Shown: positions 1 through 10,854 of the stretch, piece by piece
How the letters are laid out: every line of letters starts with the position of its first letter
Position numbering within the stretch: position 1 is the stretch's first letter
Made by a program: the position numbers and the translations under genes
Notes under the pieces: generated by a model
Told to the model about the DNA's origin: nothing
Databases searched by the model: none
Seen by the model: only the letters and a program-made list of their open reading frames with translations
Source of the DNA: Costus lasius
Taxonomy: Eukaryota; Streptophyta; Magnoliopsida; Zingiberales; Costaceae
Reading direction: 5' to 3'
Length of the DNA stretch: 64,000 bases
NCBI GenBank assembly: GCA_027563935.2
Contig: CM050446.2
Location: forward strand, 29,391,501 to 29,455,500

Positions 1-1612
1 CTTATTATGATAAAGATATAATTTACTTTATAAAGAAATCATCTTGCTTTCGCATAGAAAATTTACAAAGAATCAATCCTCACTTTTGTACAGGATTTAT
101 TCAATGCTAAAGATAAGTAAATCATTGACAAAGAGATTTAAGATCACTTTCATGCATCCAATCTCTATGTCAATCATCTCAAATGAAAACTAAATACTTT
201 CATACTTTAGTTTCACAGGTTCTACTTAAGGGTTTCCAATGATCCAATACCTAATTTCTTACAATATCTTCATGTTTAATTCATTAATTCTTCCTGGATC
301 AGATTATCAATAAGTCAATAAACTTATAAGATCTAGAAATAAGAACAAACCTAATTTCTTACGATGAGTTCTTAAATCTCAATTTTAGAGTTCAAGTTTT
401 GTAAATCACTTTTCAGTCCATATCTCAAAAACTCCAATACATGTTGACAATATGAAACTAGAAAGGATTAAAGACGATCATCACTTAAGTAGAATTATCA
501 TAATAAAAGTATCCTTACGAATTAAAGATCATCTAGTCATTATGAAATTAAGGGGATTACACCCCATGTCCTAAAAAGTGTTTAAGCTAGCATGGTAGAA
601 GAATTACAAAAAGCCATAGTTTAGAATGATCAAAAATCGAAGAGAAAGAGGAAATTTTACTAAACACAGGGCTGTAATGAAAATTATAGCCCGTAATTTG
701 CTCCAGAACTCGCAATGAACAGTGCGACATCCCTTCTTTCGTTGATTTCTCCTCCGATTGATCTCCTTTCGCTCTAAAACTTCTGGGGTATGTTCTCCTC
801 TTCTAGGCGTAGCTTTCCCTCAAATTTCATGGCCAGTGGAGGTCTGTACACTTCATAGGAGCAAACCCTAAGGCAGCGGTGATAAACTCGATTTCTCTCT
901 GAATCGTGAACCAAAATTGGGGCTTTCCATTCGATGATGTTCGCCTCCTCCTCTCGAGTATTCCCTTTCTTACGGCTCTTGAATTGGTGATCTAAATCGT
1001 TCATAATCATCTGTGAAAAAATCGGGCTACAGTAATACTGGGAAAATTGGCTGTCTGGATCATAATCACGGTAGTAATTCTATTACGGCAGTGCCGTAAA
1101 ATCTTCTGTGAGGAAGTTAAAAAGAAACACGGGTCGTAATGTAAACCACGACAGTGTCGTATAAGTGCAAATCTTTCTGGAAATAAATTTCCCAAAATTA
1201 CGGCCTGTAATATTAATTACGGTAGTGCCATATTCGTCTCTATACATAAATCGACTAAAATTACGGCAAGTCAAATAGATTACGGCAGTGCCATGGTTTA
1301 TTCTGTAGGTTCAGTAAAACCATGGTACCGTAATATTTATTATGGCCCTACTGTAATTTCGTCTAAAGCTCCGATTTGTGTGAAATTTGACATATTATCT
1401 TCTCTTGATGATGGGAATTTGTCTATGCATTTGAAATGCTCGAAAATGCCTTAAAATGATGCCTTTTTACCTGAAAATGATCAAAAACCAGAAAAGGTAT
1501 AGATTCCACAATATTTGATAAATAAGGTATAAAAATAAGTAAAAGAGCATGAATATGATACAAAAAGACCTATCAAATGACACAAAATATACTATAAATT
1601 TTCGTGTCATCA
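1..1612 (-). repeat. A1 3' LTR (truncated by window edge)
   Basis: The sequence repeats at 8813-9826 with small differences, including about 45 bp near 846-893 that are absent on the right. In element orientation the LTR begins TGATGACACG (complement ending at 1612). About 233 bp at its 3' end lie left of the window, which predicts a full length near 1.85 kb. It contains the palindrome array at 1062-1352. A degenerate form of the TATA/AAAGCCCCAA core that is better kept in B2 lies on the minus strand near 912-935. The ORFs in this stretch do not look coding. Confidence 0.9.
1062..1352 (-). repeat. Palindrome array in A1 LTR (TTACGG..CCGTAA type)
   Basis: About five units spaced roughly 65-70 bp apart each hold paired TTACGG/CCGTAA half-sites. 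The clearest is TTACGGCAGTGCCGTAA at 1083-1099; decayed units follow near 1128, 1198, 1261 and 1325. Spacer sequence between units differs. The array lies in U3, upstream of the inferred transcription start on the minus strand. Confidence 0.8.
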
Positions 1613-1630
1613 AATACATAAGGCTCAAAC

Positions 1631-1650
1631 TTTACTTGTCCTCAAGCAAA
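1631..1650 (-). other. Conserved hairpin next to 3' LTR (A1 copy)
   Basis: On the minus strand it reads TTTGCTTGAGGACAAGTAAA: an 8-bp stem with a 4-nt AGGA loop, one pair being a G-U wobble. The same hairpin lies just inside the 3' LTR in A2, B1, B2 and E. Confidence 0.8.
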
Positions 1651-2141
1651 ATCAAAAACTGATCGAAGGAATAAACTTTCTCATGAAGAATAAACTTCTA
1701 AAATATAATCACTAATAAAAAATCTCACCAAATGCTACATAGAATTTCAAATAAGCATATCATCTTCTGAATTCAATCCACAAGATCTACAACTCAATCA
1801 AATAAAATTTTGCAACTCGTATAATAAATAGAATTTCAATCTCAAGATTTCACCCAATTTTAGTTCAAAGCCACCATACTTTTGTTTACAGGAATAGGAT
1901 TTCCAAGATCTTTTTCCACTAAGAGTTCACATTCTCTAATTCGATTACCACCATTTTTTTTTCTGGTGATGAATTTAGAGTACACTGATCACATAACCAA
2001 TGCAATAGAACTCATATCTCTTTGGTAGGAAGAATCTTACATGAGATAGCAGAGTTAATGTGAAACGATTTCTCTCCATGGCATGTACCCACATAGATAC
2101 ATACCCTTTTTTTTTTTGCTTGGACTTCAACTCTTAACTTC

Positions 2142-2264
2142 GGCACCACCGCAAATCAACATGGTGCCAAGACGAGGAGTCATTCTCTTGATTTTTTTCT
2201 CATCATTTTTTTATTTTAACTTCAACCCATGTCTTTGGTACCATTGCCAATTTTGCGCAGTACC
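2142..2264 (-). other. Two 3' UTR hairpins (A1 copies)
   Basis: Hairpin one (2142-2168) has a perfect 7-bp stem, GGCACCA/TGGTGCC on the minus strand. Hairpin two (2237-2264) pairs GGTAC/GTACC plus TGC/GCA around an A-rich loop, with a small bulge. Both correspond to the hairpins with covarying stems in B1 (33590-33701), A2 and E. Confidence 0.7.
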
Positions 2265-2924
2265 AAGTAAGGGAGTCATCACTCTCTATATTGGATTATG
2301 GAAACTTTCTTCCCAACAAATAGCAAATAGGTTGAACATCAACTAAGTTAACCCATCAATATCAACTCAAAAATCATACTCATATGCTTGTTTTATTTAA
2401 AGAAGTAGCTTCACTCTTGGATCACATTCATCAAACAATACATCTACCCAAAATCTCATGCATCAATATATGAAAAATTCCATTAGGCAGATATATATTA
2501 AAGAAATAAATTCATCACAATAGGTCTATCCCTAATCACAGGCATAAACATATTCATCATCAAGAAAGTCATATTGTCAATAGAAATTTCTCAAAAACAT
2601 ACCACACCACAAGATTAAAGCATATAACCATAACAAGAGGAGAATGCATATATCAAGTTTAAAGTCACAAAATCGTCATGAACCATTATACACCTACACA
2701 AGGTGCTCAATATCAACAGAATATTATACAACCATATCGAATCCAATATCAATGTCACAATAGCAATACAATCAAATCGAATCATGACAGAGTAATTTGA
2801 AGTTAGAAAGCAGCGGACACAAGAAGTTTGGAAGAGTCATCCTTCCCTATAAAAACATGAATCATCAATAAGATATAGAAGATGAAATACAAATAAGTAG
2901 GGAAAAAGGAATACTCACAAAGCT

Positions 2925-3050
2925 CTACTCATCCACATCGGATTCAATCTCCTCTGTGTCCTTAGGGGCTGCTTCCATGGGATCATCATGCTGTCCTCCC
3001 TGGCCTCCATCATCATCTCCACCACCTCTCCTGCTGTCCTCGAAGCCGAA
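2925..3050 (-). pseudogene. ORF3 C-terminal remnant of A1
   Basis: Minus-strand frame ending at a stop at 2925-2927. The last 30 or so residues are Gly/Asp-rich and then contain DPMEAA, ending in an acidic tail DVDE. E's ORF3 ends with the same pattern (DPMEAA, then an acidic tail ending DGDE, near 39700). The rest of ORF3 is missing: the segment runs straight into the GC-rich leader at 3051. Function unknown. Confidence 0.65.
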
Positions 3051-3224
3051 CCGGTAACAACTAGATCTAGCTAGAGAACACCAAATCGAAGCTCAGGGAT
3101 GGGTGGAAAGGATCGCCGGAAAGTTTTGAGGGTAAGGGCAGACTAGTTGGCGCAAGAACGGGTGAAAACACCGATGAAAAACCCTAAAAACGGCCGTGGA
3201 AAAATCGTGTAGGGCTGACACAAT
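3051..3224 (-). other. A1 internal leader between array and ORF3 remnant
   Basis: A more GC-rich stretch that includes AAAACCCTAAAAACGGCC near 3178-3196, similar to E around 41640-41680. It is the remnant of the leader that precedes ORF3 in B1, C, D and E. No frame is supported. Confidence 0.5.
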
Positions 3225-3700
3225 TACGACCGTAATTTTCCTTACGGCAATGCCGTATTTTAGTCAGTTTAAATAACACGGCCCGTAATATCTATACGGT
3301 AGTGTCGTAAGACTTCAAAAACTTTCTAGACAAAAATTGGCCGTAATTACGGCACCGTGAAATCTGTTACAACACTACTGTATTTTTCACAAATTTTTAA
3401 CAAACTCTCAGGAAAGAAAACACTTAAAATTATGACCCCATGAAACCGGTTACGGTAGTACTGTAAAAACGCATGAAATCTCAGAAACTTTATGGTCAAA
3501 AATCACTCAAAAATACAGCTCGTGAAAATGATTACGGTAGTGCCATAATAGAAGTAAAATTCTTAGGAGAATTTTTAAGCAAAAATACGGTACGTAAAAA
3601 GACTTATGGCACCGCCGTAAAAGCCATAAAACTTTCTGGATAAAAATGAACCAAAATTACGGCCCGTAATATAAATTACGGTACTGCCGTATTTTGCACA
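3225..3700 (-). repeat. Internal palindrome array of A1
   Basis: Six to seven decayed units of TTACGG/CCGTAA half-sites at about 70-bp spacing. Clear pairs lie at 3228-3257, 3274-3310, 3342-3375, 3443-3464, 3531-3548, 3587-3618 and 3657-3690. This is the same motif as in the A1 LTR, placed between the integrase end and ORF3. Confidence 0.8.
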
Positions 3701-3783
3701 AAATTCAATTTTACATACAAAAAGAAAAGAAAAATTAGTTCTAAAAATAAACTAAAATAAAAGAAAATAACTAAAGTAAGAGT

Positions 3784-3809
3784 GCTTGGGTTGCCTCACA
3801 AGAAGTGCT
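3784..3809 (-). other. Post-pol hairpin motif (A1 copy)
   Basis: On the minus strand it reads AGCACTTCTTGTGAGGCAAC followed by CCAAGC. A GCTTG/CAAGC stem encloses the AGGCAA loop, with one mismatch. It lies directly downstream of the pol frame, as in all the Athila-like elements here. Confidence 0.75.
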
Positions 3810-3829
3810 AATTTAATGGTCATTAGCTT

Positions 3830-4508
3830 GACCGTCCTGCACTTATGCCTCTTCGAGGTTCATCAAGATGAAATTTTTCTCCGTCCTCAATCAATTCTTC
3901 TTGATAATAATGCTTCAATCTCTAACCATTAACTTTAAACTCTCCTGTTTCATCACTCCATATATCCACAGCTCCGTAGGGGTAAGTTTTCTTCACCTGA
4001 AAAGGTCCAAATCATCGAGACTTAAGTTTTCCAGGAAAAAGTTTTAATCTAGAATTGAATAAAAGAACAAAGTCACATGGTTGGAATTCCCTTCTGAAGA
4101 TATGTCGATCATGCCATCTTTTAGTCCTCTCTTTATAAATTCTCGCATTTTCGTAAGCGGAGAGTCTAATCTCATCCAGCTCGTTCAATTGTAACCTCCG
4201 TTTCTCCCCTGCGTTCTTTAAGTCAAAATTTAATGCTTTGATCGCCCAGAACGCCCTATGCTTGAGCTCTATAGGTAGATGATAAGATTTACCATAAACT
4301 AATTAGAAAGGAGACATACCTATTGGAGTTTTGAAAGCAGTTCGGTAAGCCCATAGTGCATCATCAAGTTTGGATGCCCAATCTTTTCTCGTGCGTGACA
4401 CAGTCTTTTCCAAAATTCCTTTGATTTCTTTATTTGATATCTCAACTTGTCCACTTGTTTGGGGATGATAAGGTGTTGCAACTTTATGATTTACCCCATA
4501 CTATTTTT
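3830..4508 (-). pseudogene. A1 integrase, C-terminal half only
   Basis: Minus-strand conceptual translation, interrupted by stops and shifts, gives the late catalytic core and the C-terminal GPF/Y-type module. Readable blocks include [12 protein letters not shown] and [13 protein letters not shown] remnants near 4490-4350, then LFNSRLKLFPGKL, SGPF and GAVDIWSDETG near 4100-3900. The zinc-finger end and the first catalytic acids are missing: RNase H sequence joins integrase near 4509, which implies an internal deletion. Integrase would insert element cDNA into the host chromosome; this copy cannot. Confidence 0.8.
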
Positions 4509-4509
4509 T

Positions 4510-5640
4510 TCTACATCAACTACCTCACCGTAGCATGATCAGTGTACACCACTACCTTGGAGTTAATCAAATATGATCTAAATTTATCACAAGCAAACAC
4601 TATGGCTAAAAGTTCTTTCTCAGTGGTAGTGTAATTCCTCTGTGTCTCGTCCAAGGTCCTACTAGCATAGTGAATGACATAAGGCTTTTTCTCTTTTCTC
4701 TATCCTAGAACTGCTCCTACCGCATAATCACTAGCATCACACATGATCTTAAAGGGCAAGTTCTAGTCTCGAGGCTGAATGATAGGTGCTGAAATTAAAG
4801 CTTTCTTCAATTCTTGAAAAACAAATAAAAATCTTTATCAAAAGAAAATTTAACATCTTTACAAAGTAAATTTGTAAGAGGTCTAGCAAGTTTAGAGAAA
4901 TCCTTGATGAATCATTGGTAGAATCCTGCATGTCCTAGAAAGCTTCAGACCTCCTTTACTATAGTGGGCGTCTCCAATTTTTCTATCACCTCAACTTTGG
5001 CTTTGTCAACTTCAATTCCTCTTTCTGAAATTAAGTGCCCCAAAACTATCCCCTGCCTAACCATGAAATGACACTTTTCCCAATTTAGCATAAGGTTAGT
5101 TTCTTCGTACCTTTGCAAAACTCGAGATAAATTAGCCAAACAATCATCAAAAGAAGAACCATATACAGAGAAGTCATCCATGAAGACATCCATAAAATCC
5201 TAAAAAAAAATAACCATCATACACCTCTGAAAAGTAGTAGGTTCATTACATAAACTAAAAGGCATTCTCCTATATGCAAAAGTACCGTAAGGGCAAGTGA
5301 AAGTGGTCTTATCTTGGTCATCAGGATGCATTAGAATTTGGAAAAAATCCAGAATATCCATCTAAGAAAAAAAAATGAGAATGATTTGCAAGCCTGTCAA
5401 TCATCTGATCAATAAAAGGTAAGGGAAAGTGGTCTTTCCTAGTGGCAACATTCAATTTTCTATAATCTATGCACATGCGCCAACTAGTTACTGTTCTAAC
5501 AGGAATCAATTCATTGTCTTTATTTTTCATTAAAGTTACCCCCTTTTCTTAGGATCACAATGAACAGGACTTACCCATTTACTGTCAGAGATAGGATAGA
5601 TAATACTTGCATCAAGTAATTTCAGGATTTCCTTCTTCAC
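4510..5640 (-). pseudogene. A1 reverse transcriptase and RNase H remnant
   Basis: Minus strand. Blocks in order: a WRMCIDYRKLN motif near 5480, LDGYSGF near 5350, a TFxCPYGTFAYRRMPFxLCNxPxTFQ stretch near 5300-5220, then VFMDDFSVYG near 5170. That last block is the polymerase active site, with FMDD in place of the usual Y[MVL]DD. LGHLISERGIEVDKAK follows near 5030-4980. RNase H sequence follows with several stops to about 4510. Stops and at least three shifts make it non-functional. It would copy element RNA into DNA. Confidence 0.85.
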
Positions 5641-5989
5641 AACTTCTTTGATAGAGGGGTTAAGTCTCCATTAAAAATCTGCATGTGGCTTGTGTTCCTC
5701 TTCTATCAAAATCCTGTGCATACAAAAAGAGGGGTTAATTCCCTTTAAGTCATCAATGGTATACCCAATTACCTTCCTATGAATCGTCAATTCTTTGAGA
5801 AGCAACTATGTCTCTCTTTTTCCAAGCTGTGCATCAACAATAACAGGGTAAGTAGAATTTGGTCCATGAAATTCATAACAAAAATTATCAGGTAAAGTTT
5901 TAAGTTCTACTTTTGGGATTTTCTCTTCCTCACTCTCTTCAACATCACAAACTGTGCAATCTAATAATTCATTAATTTCAAAACCGATA

Positions 5990-6866
5990 TCTACTCTAGA
6001 GTCAAAATAGAATTTAAATCAGAATCACATGCAGAAGTTTCAACAAATAAATCACTAAGATCATAGATAGTGTCATCTACATCATGTATACTATAGCAAG
6101 ATTCATATGATGGTTTCTTCATGGTTTCATTCAAGTCATACTTAATTTTTTCTTCTCCAATGTTAAGTTTGAGTTTACCATTCTTTACATCAATAATTGC
6201 TCCTACTGTGGCTAAGAACGGTCTACCAAGTGTGATAGGAATTTTTGCATCCTCCTCCATCTCTAGAACTACAAAATCTGCTGGAACAAAATATTTACCC
6301 ACTTGGATTGGAACATCCTCAAGAATCCCCACAGAATACTTAACTGAACGATCGACAAGCTGCAAAGATATGGAAGTTGGATTGAGCTCTCCCATGTCCA
6401 ATTTCCTGCAAATAGATAAGGGCATTAGGCTTACACTGGCACCTAAATCACATAAGGCTCTGTCAAAAATCATATTCCCAATTGAACAAGGAATAGAGAA
6501 ACTACCTGGATCCTTTAATTTTGGTGGCAACTTGTTTTGGATGATGGCATTACATTCCTCAGTCAATGCCACAGTACCATAGTCCTCTATCTTTCTTTTA
6601 TTTGATAAAATTTCTTTTAAAAATTTAGCATAAGTGGGCATTTGAGATAAAGCTTCAGTAAATGGAATATTAATATAAAGCTTTTTCAAGACATCAAGAA
6701 ACTTTCCAAATTGCTTATCTAACTTAGCTTGGACTAATCTTTGGGGAAAAGGTATAGGTGGCCTATAAGGTGCAGGTGAACTAGGTCTAGGAATAACAGG
6801 CTGACATGGCTCATCAACTTTAGGTTCATCACCCTGGTGAGGTGGTGAACTAGTATGGGACTGCAC
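5990..6866 (-). pseudogene. A1 aspartic protease region of gag-pol
   Basis: An open stretch of 291 codons on the minus strand, continuous in phase with the gag-pol reading. Residues 35-120 are the conserved linker (PPIPFPQRL, then NIPFTEALSQMPTYAKFLK) typical of Athila-like polyproteins. The retropepsin site is ALCDLGASVSL near residues 137-147, with DLG in place of DTG/DSG as in the other elements here. ILGRPFLA-like flap sequence follows at about 212-222. The frame then continues, with stops, toward RT. Retropepsin would cut the gag-pol polyprotein. Confidence 0.85.
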
Positions 6867-6899
6867 ATGTACAGGAGGTTCTTCTAGGACTGGTTCACT

Positions 6900-8391
6900 G
6901 CTCTGCTCAATATCAAGCTCTTCTTCATCCTAAAATCTACCTCTAGGTTCATCTAATTGCTTCCTACTCCTAGTAGTTATTGCATTACAATGTTCCCTAG
7001 GGTTTGGTTCAGGTTTAGAAGGTAATTTCCCTGGCGGTCTATAAGAAGTGCTAGCTTGTTGTGCTATCTGGTTTTCAAGAATTTTATTATGAGCTGCTAA
7101 AGATCCTATTTGAGAAGTAAGTTGACTAGCTATTCCTTTAAGATATTCAATTTTCTCATTTTGATTTGTCATGATTTGGTTTTGATTTGTCATGAATTGA
7201 TTTTGACTAGCCATAAATTTTTCAAGCATGGACTCAACACTAGGATTTTGGGGTTGGTTTTGATTTTTATTTTGTCTCTGTTGATATCCTTTATTCTCAG
7301 CCTGTCCCCCTATATTATTGTTACTTTTCTAAGATAAATTTGGGTGATTTCTCCATCCAGGGTTATATGTACTAGAGTAGGGGTCATTATTTCTACTTTG
7401 ATTGTAACCCCCCACTCCGTTAACTTGTTCTACACCCTAATCAGTAATTACTTTACACTCCTCATAATAGCGTCCTTGATTACCACAGACATCACAAATT
7501 GCAAAAGAAACTACAATAGTTTGCATTTGAAAAGAATCAAATCTATTACACAAAGAATCTACCTTTTCAGCCAAAAGTGCGCCAGTTACGATTTTCGTTC
7601 TTATTATGTGGAGGTCGATATATCACTTCTCTCTCAGTGGTCCATTGGTTGTGGTTCAGCGCCATCTCCTCAAGCAATGTGAAAGCATGATCAATGGTCT
7701 TGTTCATGAGGGCTCCACCTGCAGCAGCATCAACCATCATACAGGTATTATAAAGCAAACCATTATAAAATGTATGAATCAAAACCCATTTCTCTAAGCC
7801 ATGGTGAGGACACTTCTATTATAATTCATTGAAATGCTCCCATGCCTCACTAAAAGACTCGCCATCCCGCTGTGCAAAGCTTGTAATCTGGTTCCTCAAC
7901 TCGATTGTCTTGCTGGGTGGAAAGTACTTCATCAAGAAAGCATTAGACAGTTGATCCCATGTAGTGAATGTACCAGTAGGTTGAGATTGCAGCCAAGAAC
8001 GTGCTTGGTCCCTGAGAGAAAAAGGAAATAATCTAAGTTTTAATGCATCACTGGAAACACCATTAATTTTAATTGTGTCACAAAATTCAAGAAATAAAGC
8101 AAGATGTTAATTAGGATCTTCGAGTGGAGATCCTCCAAACTGATTTTGTTGGATCATAGATAGAAAAGCTAGCTTGATTTCGAAATTATTAGCCTCGATT
8201 TCCAGTCCAGCAATGCTAGAATGTATCTCCTGTGGATTCGACGCTGCATAATCCCTAAGTGATCTTCTGTCTGCCATGACTATTTCTTCTTCATGCCTTT
8301 CTTCAAATCTGAGTTTCCTGCGCAGTCTAAGAGTTTTGTTAATCTCAGGATCTAAGGGAACTAGAGGTCCTGATCTAATATTCCTGCACAT
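6900..8391 (-). pseudogene. A1 gag
   Basis: Minus strand. The N-terminal block SGPLVPLDPEINKTLRLRRK near 8370-8310 is followed by a block with EANNFEI and NQFGGSPLEDPN, then the retrotransposon gag core (8106-7800) and VDAAAGGALMNK and ALNHNQWTTER (7740-7620). The zinc-knuckle region is unreadable. The distal part (7229-6930) has a tandem MTNQNQ repeat, a coiled-coil-like stretch and NPREHCNAITTRS. In-frame stops at 8107, around 7830 and near 7567, plus shifts, inactivate it. It would form the virus-like particle. Confidence 0.85.
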
Positions 8392-8555
8392 GCATAAGTA
8401 GATAGATCAAATAACTCAAAATATGCAGAAAATAATAGAAAACAGAATTATTCTTAGCTTCAGAAAATATCTAAAGAAAATAGCAAACACAGAAAATAAA
8501 ACAAAACCTAGTCTAGCAATACTATCAATTTCTTCAATATTAACAAAAACCAAGG

Positions 8556-8573
8556 TCCCCAGCAACGACGCCA
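8556..8573 (-). other. A1 primer-binding site (tRNA-Asp type)
   Basis: The minus strand reads TGGCGTCGTTGCTGGGGA, complementary to the tRNA-Asp 3' end with two mismatches, 6 bp inside the 5' LTR end. Confidence 0.85.
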
Positions 8574-8579
8574 AAAACT

Positions 8580-9826
8580 TGTTGTGTCCGCAAGTGCACG
8601 GATACTTGAAGTAATAAAGGATATCGAACCACAGAGACCTCGTTTGTTAAGTACCGAATAATTGATTTTTTACTAGCTAAGCAATCGATTATGATGCAAG
8701 TAAATGATCAGAAAGTACACGAAAAGTCAGAGAGAAAAGCTGGGACTAGGGTTTCATCCACCTTAATTTCAATGACTAGTTGGAAATAAGTTCTCGTCAG
8801 TTCAATCTTATTATGATAAAGATATAATTTACTTTATAAGGAAATCATCTCGCTTTCGCGCAGACAATTTACAAAGAATCAATCCTCACTTTCGCACAGG
8901 ATTTATTCAATGCTAAAGATAAGCAAATCATTGACATGGAGATTTAAGATCACTTTCATGCATCCAATCTCTATGTCAATCATCTCAAGTGAAAACTAAA
9001 TACTTTCATACTTTAGTTTCACAGGTTCTATTTAAGAGTTTCCAATGATCCAATATATAATTTCTTACAATATCTTCATGTTTAATTCATTAATTCTTCC
9101 TGGATCATATTATCAACAAGTCAATAAACTTCTAAGATCTAAAAATAAGAACAAACCTAATTTCTTACGATGAGTTCCTAAATCTCAATTTTATGGTTCT
9201 AATTTTTGTAAGTCACTTTTTAGTCCATATCACAAAAACTCTAATACATGTTGACAATATGAAACTAGAAAGGATTAAAGACGATCATCACTTAAGTAGA
9301 ATTATCATAATAAAAGTATCCTAATGAATTAAAAATCATCTAGTCATTATGAAATTAAGAGGATTACACCCACTGTCCCAAAAAGTGTTTAAGCTAGCAT
9401 GGTAGAAGAATTACAAAAAGCCATAGTTTAGAATGATAAAAAATCGAAGAGAAAGAGGAAATTTTACTAAACACAGGGCTGTAATGAAAATTATAGCCCG
9501 TAATTTGCTCCAGAACTCGTGATAAACAGTGCGACGTCCCTTCTTTTGTTGATTTGTCCTCTGATTGATCTCCTTTTGCTTTGAAACTTCTAGGGCATGT
9601 TCTCCTCTTCCAGGCGTAGCTTTCCTCAAATTTCACGGCGAGTGGTGGTCTCTCTAAATCATGAACCAAAATTGGGGCTTTTCATTTGATGATGTTCACC
9701 TCCTCCCCTCGAGTATTCCCCTTCCTATGGTTCTTGAATTGGTGGTCTAAATCATCCGCAATCATTTGCCAAAAAAATTAGGCTACAGTAATACCGGGAA
9801 AATCGACTATCTGGATCATAATCACG
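8580..9826 (-). repeat. A1 5' LTR (broken at 9826)
   Basis: On the plus strand it starts TGTTGTGTCCGCAAGTGCAC (complement of the LTR end) and matches 1-1075 from 8813 onward. It stops abruptly at 9826, where copia-1 sequence begins; the remaining 540 or so bases of U3, including the whole palindrome array, are absent. Without U3 and the promoter array this copy could not drive transcription. Confidence 0.9.
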
Positions 9827-10276
9827 GCCTACACACATCACTGTGTATAAGATCTAATAAACCTCCTGCCCTCTCACCAGTCTTGGTGAAGGGCGCTTTT
9901 ATCATTTTCCCTAATAAACAAGGCTCACATGTATCAAACTCCTCCAAGGAGGTTGAATCAAACAACCCATTTGCATGGAGTTGTTGAATGTGATTCTTAT
10001 TTATATGCGCTAATCGACAATGCCAAAGAAAAGTACCAACTAAATCCATCAGTTTGATCCTTTTATTATTTATGTTACAAATAGAGCTATCCATGTCCAA
10101 GACATATAATCCATTACATAAAGTACCATTTCCATAAAACATATTTGCAAATGAAAAAGAACAAAAGTTCTCCTTTATTTCAAACTTAAATCCTTTATTT
10201 GCCAAGTAAGGAATAAATACAATGTTTTTAGTAAGAGAAAGTACATAATAACAATTATCTAACTCTAACTATAGTC
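9827..10276 (-). pseudogene. Copia-1 piece 1: GAG-pre-integrase region
   Basis: Minus-strand frame 10205-9827 encodes a GAG-pre-integrase domain: GLYVLDMD, then LWHCRLAHINKNHIQQLHANGLF, TCEPCLLGKMIKAPFT and LLDLIHSDVC. The H and C residues of its zinc-binding site are readable. This domain is diagnostic of Ty1/copia pol between protease and integrase. It continues the protease sequence at 25893-25728 across the A2 insertion, with TSD TAGTC on both sides. The left end at 9827 is a breakpoint with A1. Confidence 0.85.
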
Positions 10277-10540
10277 TGATGATACGAAAATTCAAAGTAT
10301 ATTTTGTGTCATTTGATTGGTCTTTTTGTGTTATATTCATGCTCTTTTGCTTGTTTTTAAGTTTTATTTGTCAAATATTGCGGAATCTACACCTTTTCTT
10401 ATTTTTGATCATTTTAGGTAAAAAGGGCCTAATTTTGATGGATTTTAAAAAATCTGAGCGCATGAATGAATTCCAGACGTCGAGACAAAGTTGCCAGTCA
10501 ATTCTCATGCAAATTGGAGATAGTCAGAAAATTACACCCA

Positions 10541-10740
10541 TGCTGTAATTATTTTTACAGGTGTAATTTTCTGCCCAGATTACACCACTGCCGTAATAAT
10601 TTTTACAAGCCGTAATTTCTACCCAGACATTCATAGAACAAATTACGGCATTGCCGTAATATTTTTTATGGGCCGTAGTTTCATAGAAATTTTCCACATA
10701 ACACATTACGGCAATGCCCTAATAAAAATTACGGCAATAA
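10541..10740 (+). repeat. Palindrome array in A2 left LTR
   Basis: Three to four units of TTACRSC..GCCGTAAT half-sites. The clearest is TTACGGCATTGCCGTAA at 10634-10650; others lie at 10535-10570, 10572-10612 and 10700-10738. The array ends about 110 bp upstream of the TATA-like box. Confidence 0.8.
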
Positions 10741-10847
10741 TTATAAAGTTGCCGAGTCTTCCACAGCCGCTCCAAAGCCTGATTTTTGCAATGCAAAATT
10801 AGAAGATCCAGGGCACCAATTCAAAAACCGTAAAAAGGGGAGTGTTC

Positions 10848-10854
10848 TATAAAT
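10848..10854 (+). promoter_or_regulatory. TATA-like box of A2 LTR
   Basis: TATAAAT in GTTCTATAAATCAAGG, repeated in the right LTR at 24492-24498. Its place downstream of the array and upstream of a GC-richer leader suits a U3/R promoter. Confidence 0.55.

Larger units (their letters stand above)
1613..2924 (-). other. A1 3' UTR between ORF3 remnant and 3' LTR
   Basis: AT-rich and non-coding. It holds three structured segments described separately (1631-1650, 2142-2168, 2237-2264). Outside these I see only A-rich sequence similar to the corresponding parts of E (38500-39697) and A2 (16240-16934 plus 23418-23978). Confidence 0.75.
1..9826 (-). mobile_element. A1: decayed Athila-like Ty3/gypsy element
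   Basis: In element orientation it reads 5' LTR (8580-9826), tRNA-Asp primer site, gag, protease, reverse transcriptase, RNase H, part of integrase, palindrome array, ORF3 remnant, 3' UTR and 3' LTR (1-1612). The order gag-PR-RT-RH-IN identifies Ty3/gypsy, and the gag and protease resemble Athila elements. The 3' LTR is cut by the window edge; the 5' LTR is broken at 9826, where copia-1 sequence begins. The frames carry many stops and at least two internal deletions, so it is dead. It is the only element in the window with recognisable RT and integrase. Confidence 0.9.

Noticed and set aside
6121..6582. Plus-strand 153-codon ORF
   Set aside because: Exact antisense shadow of A1's protease frame.
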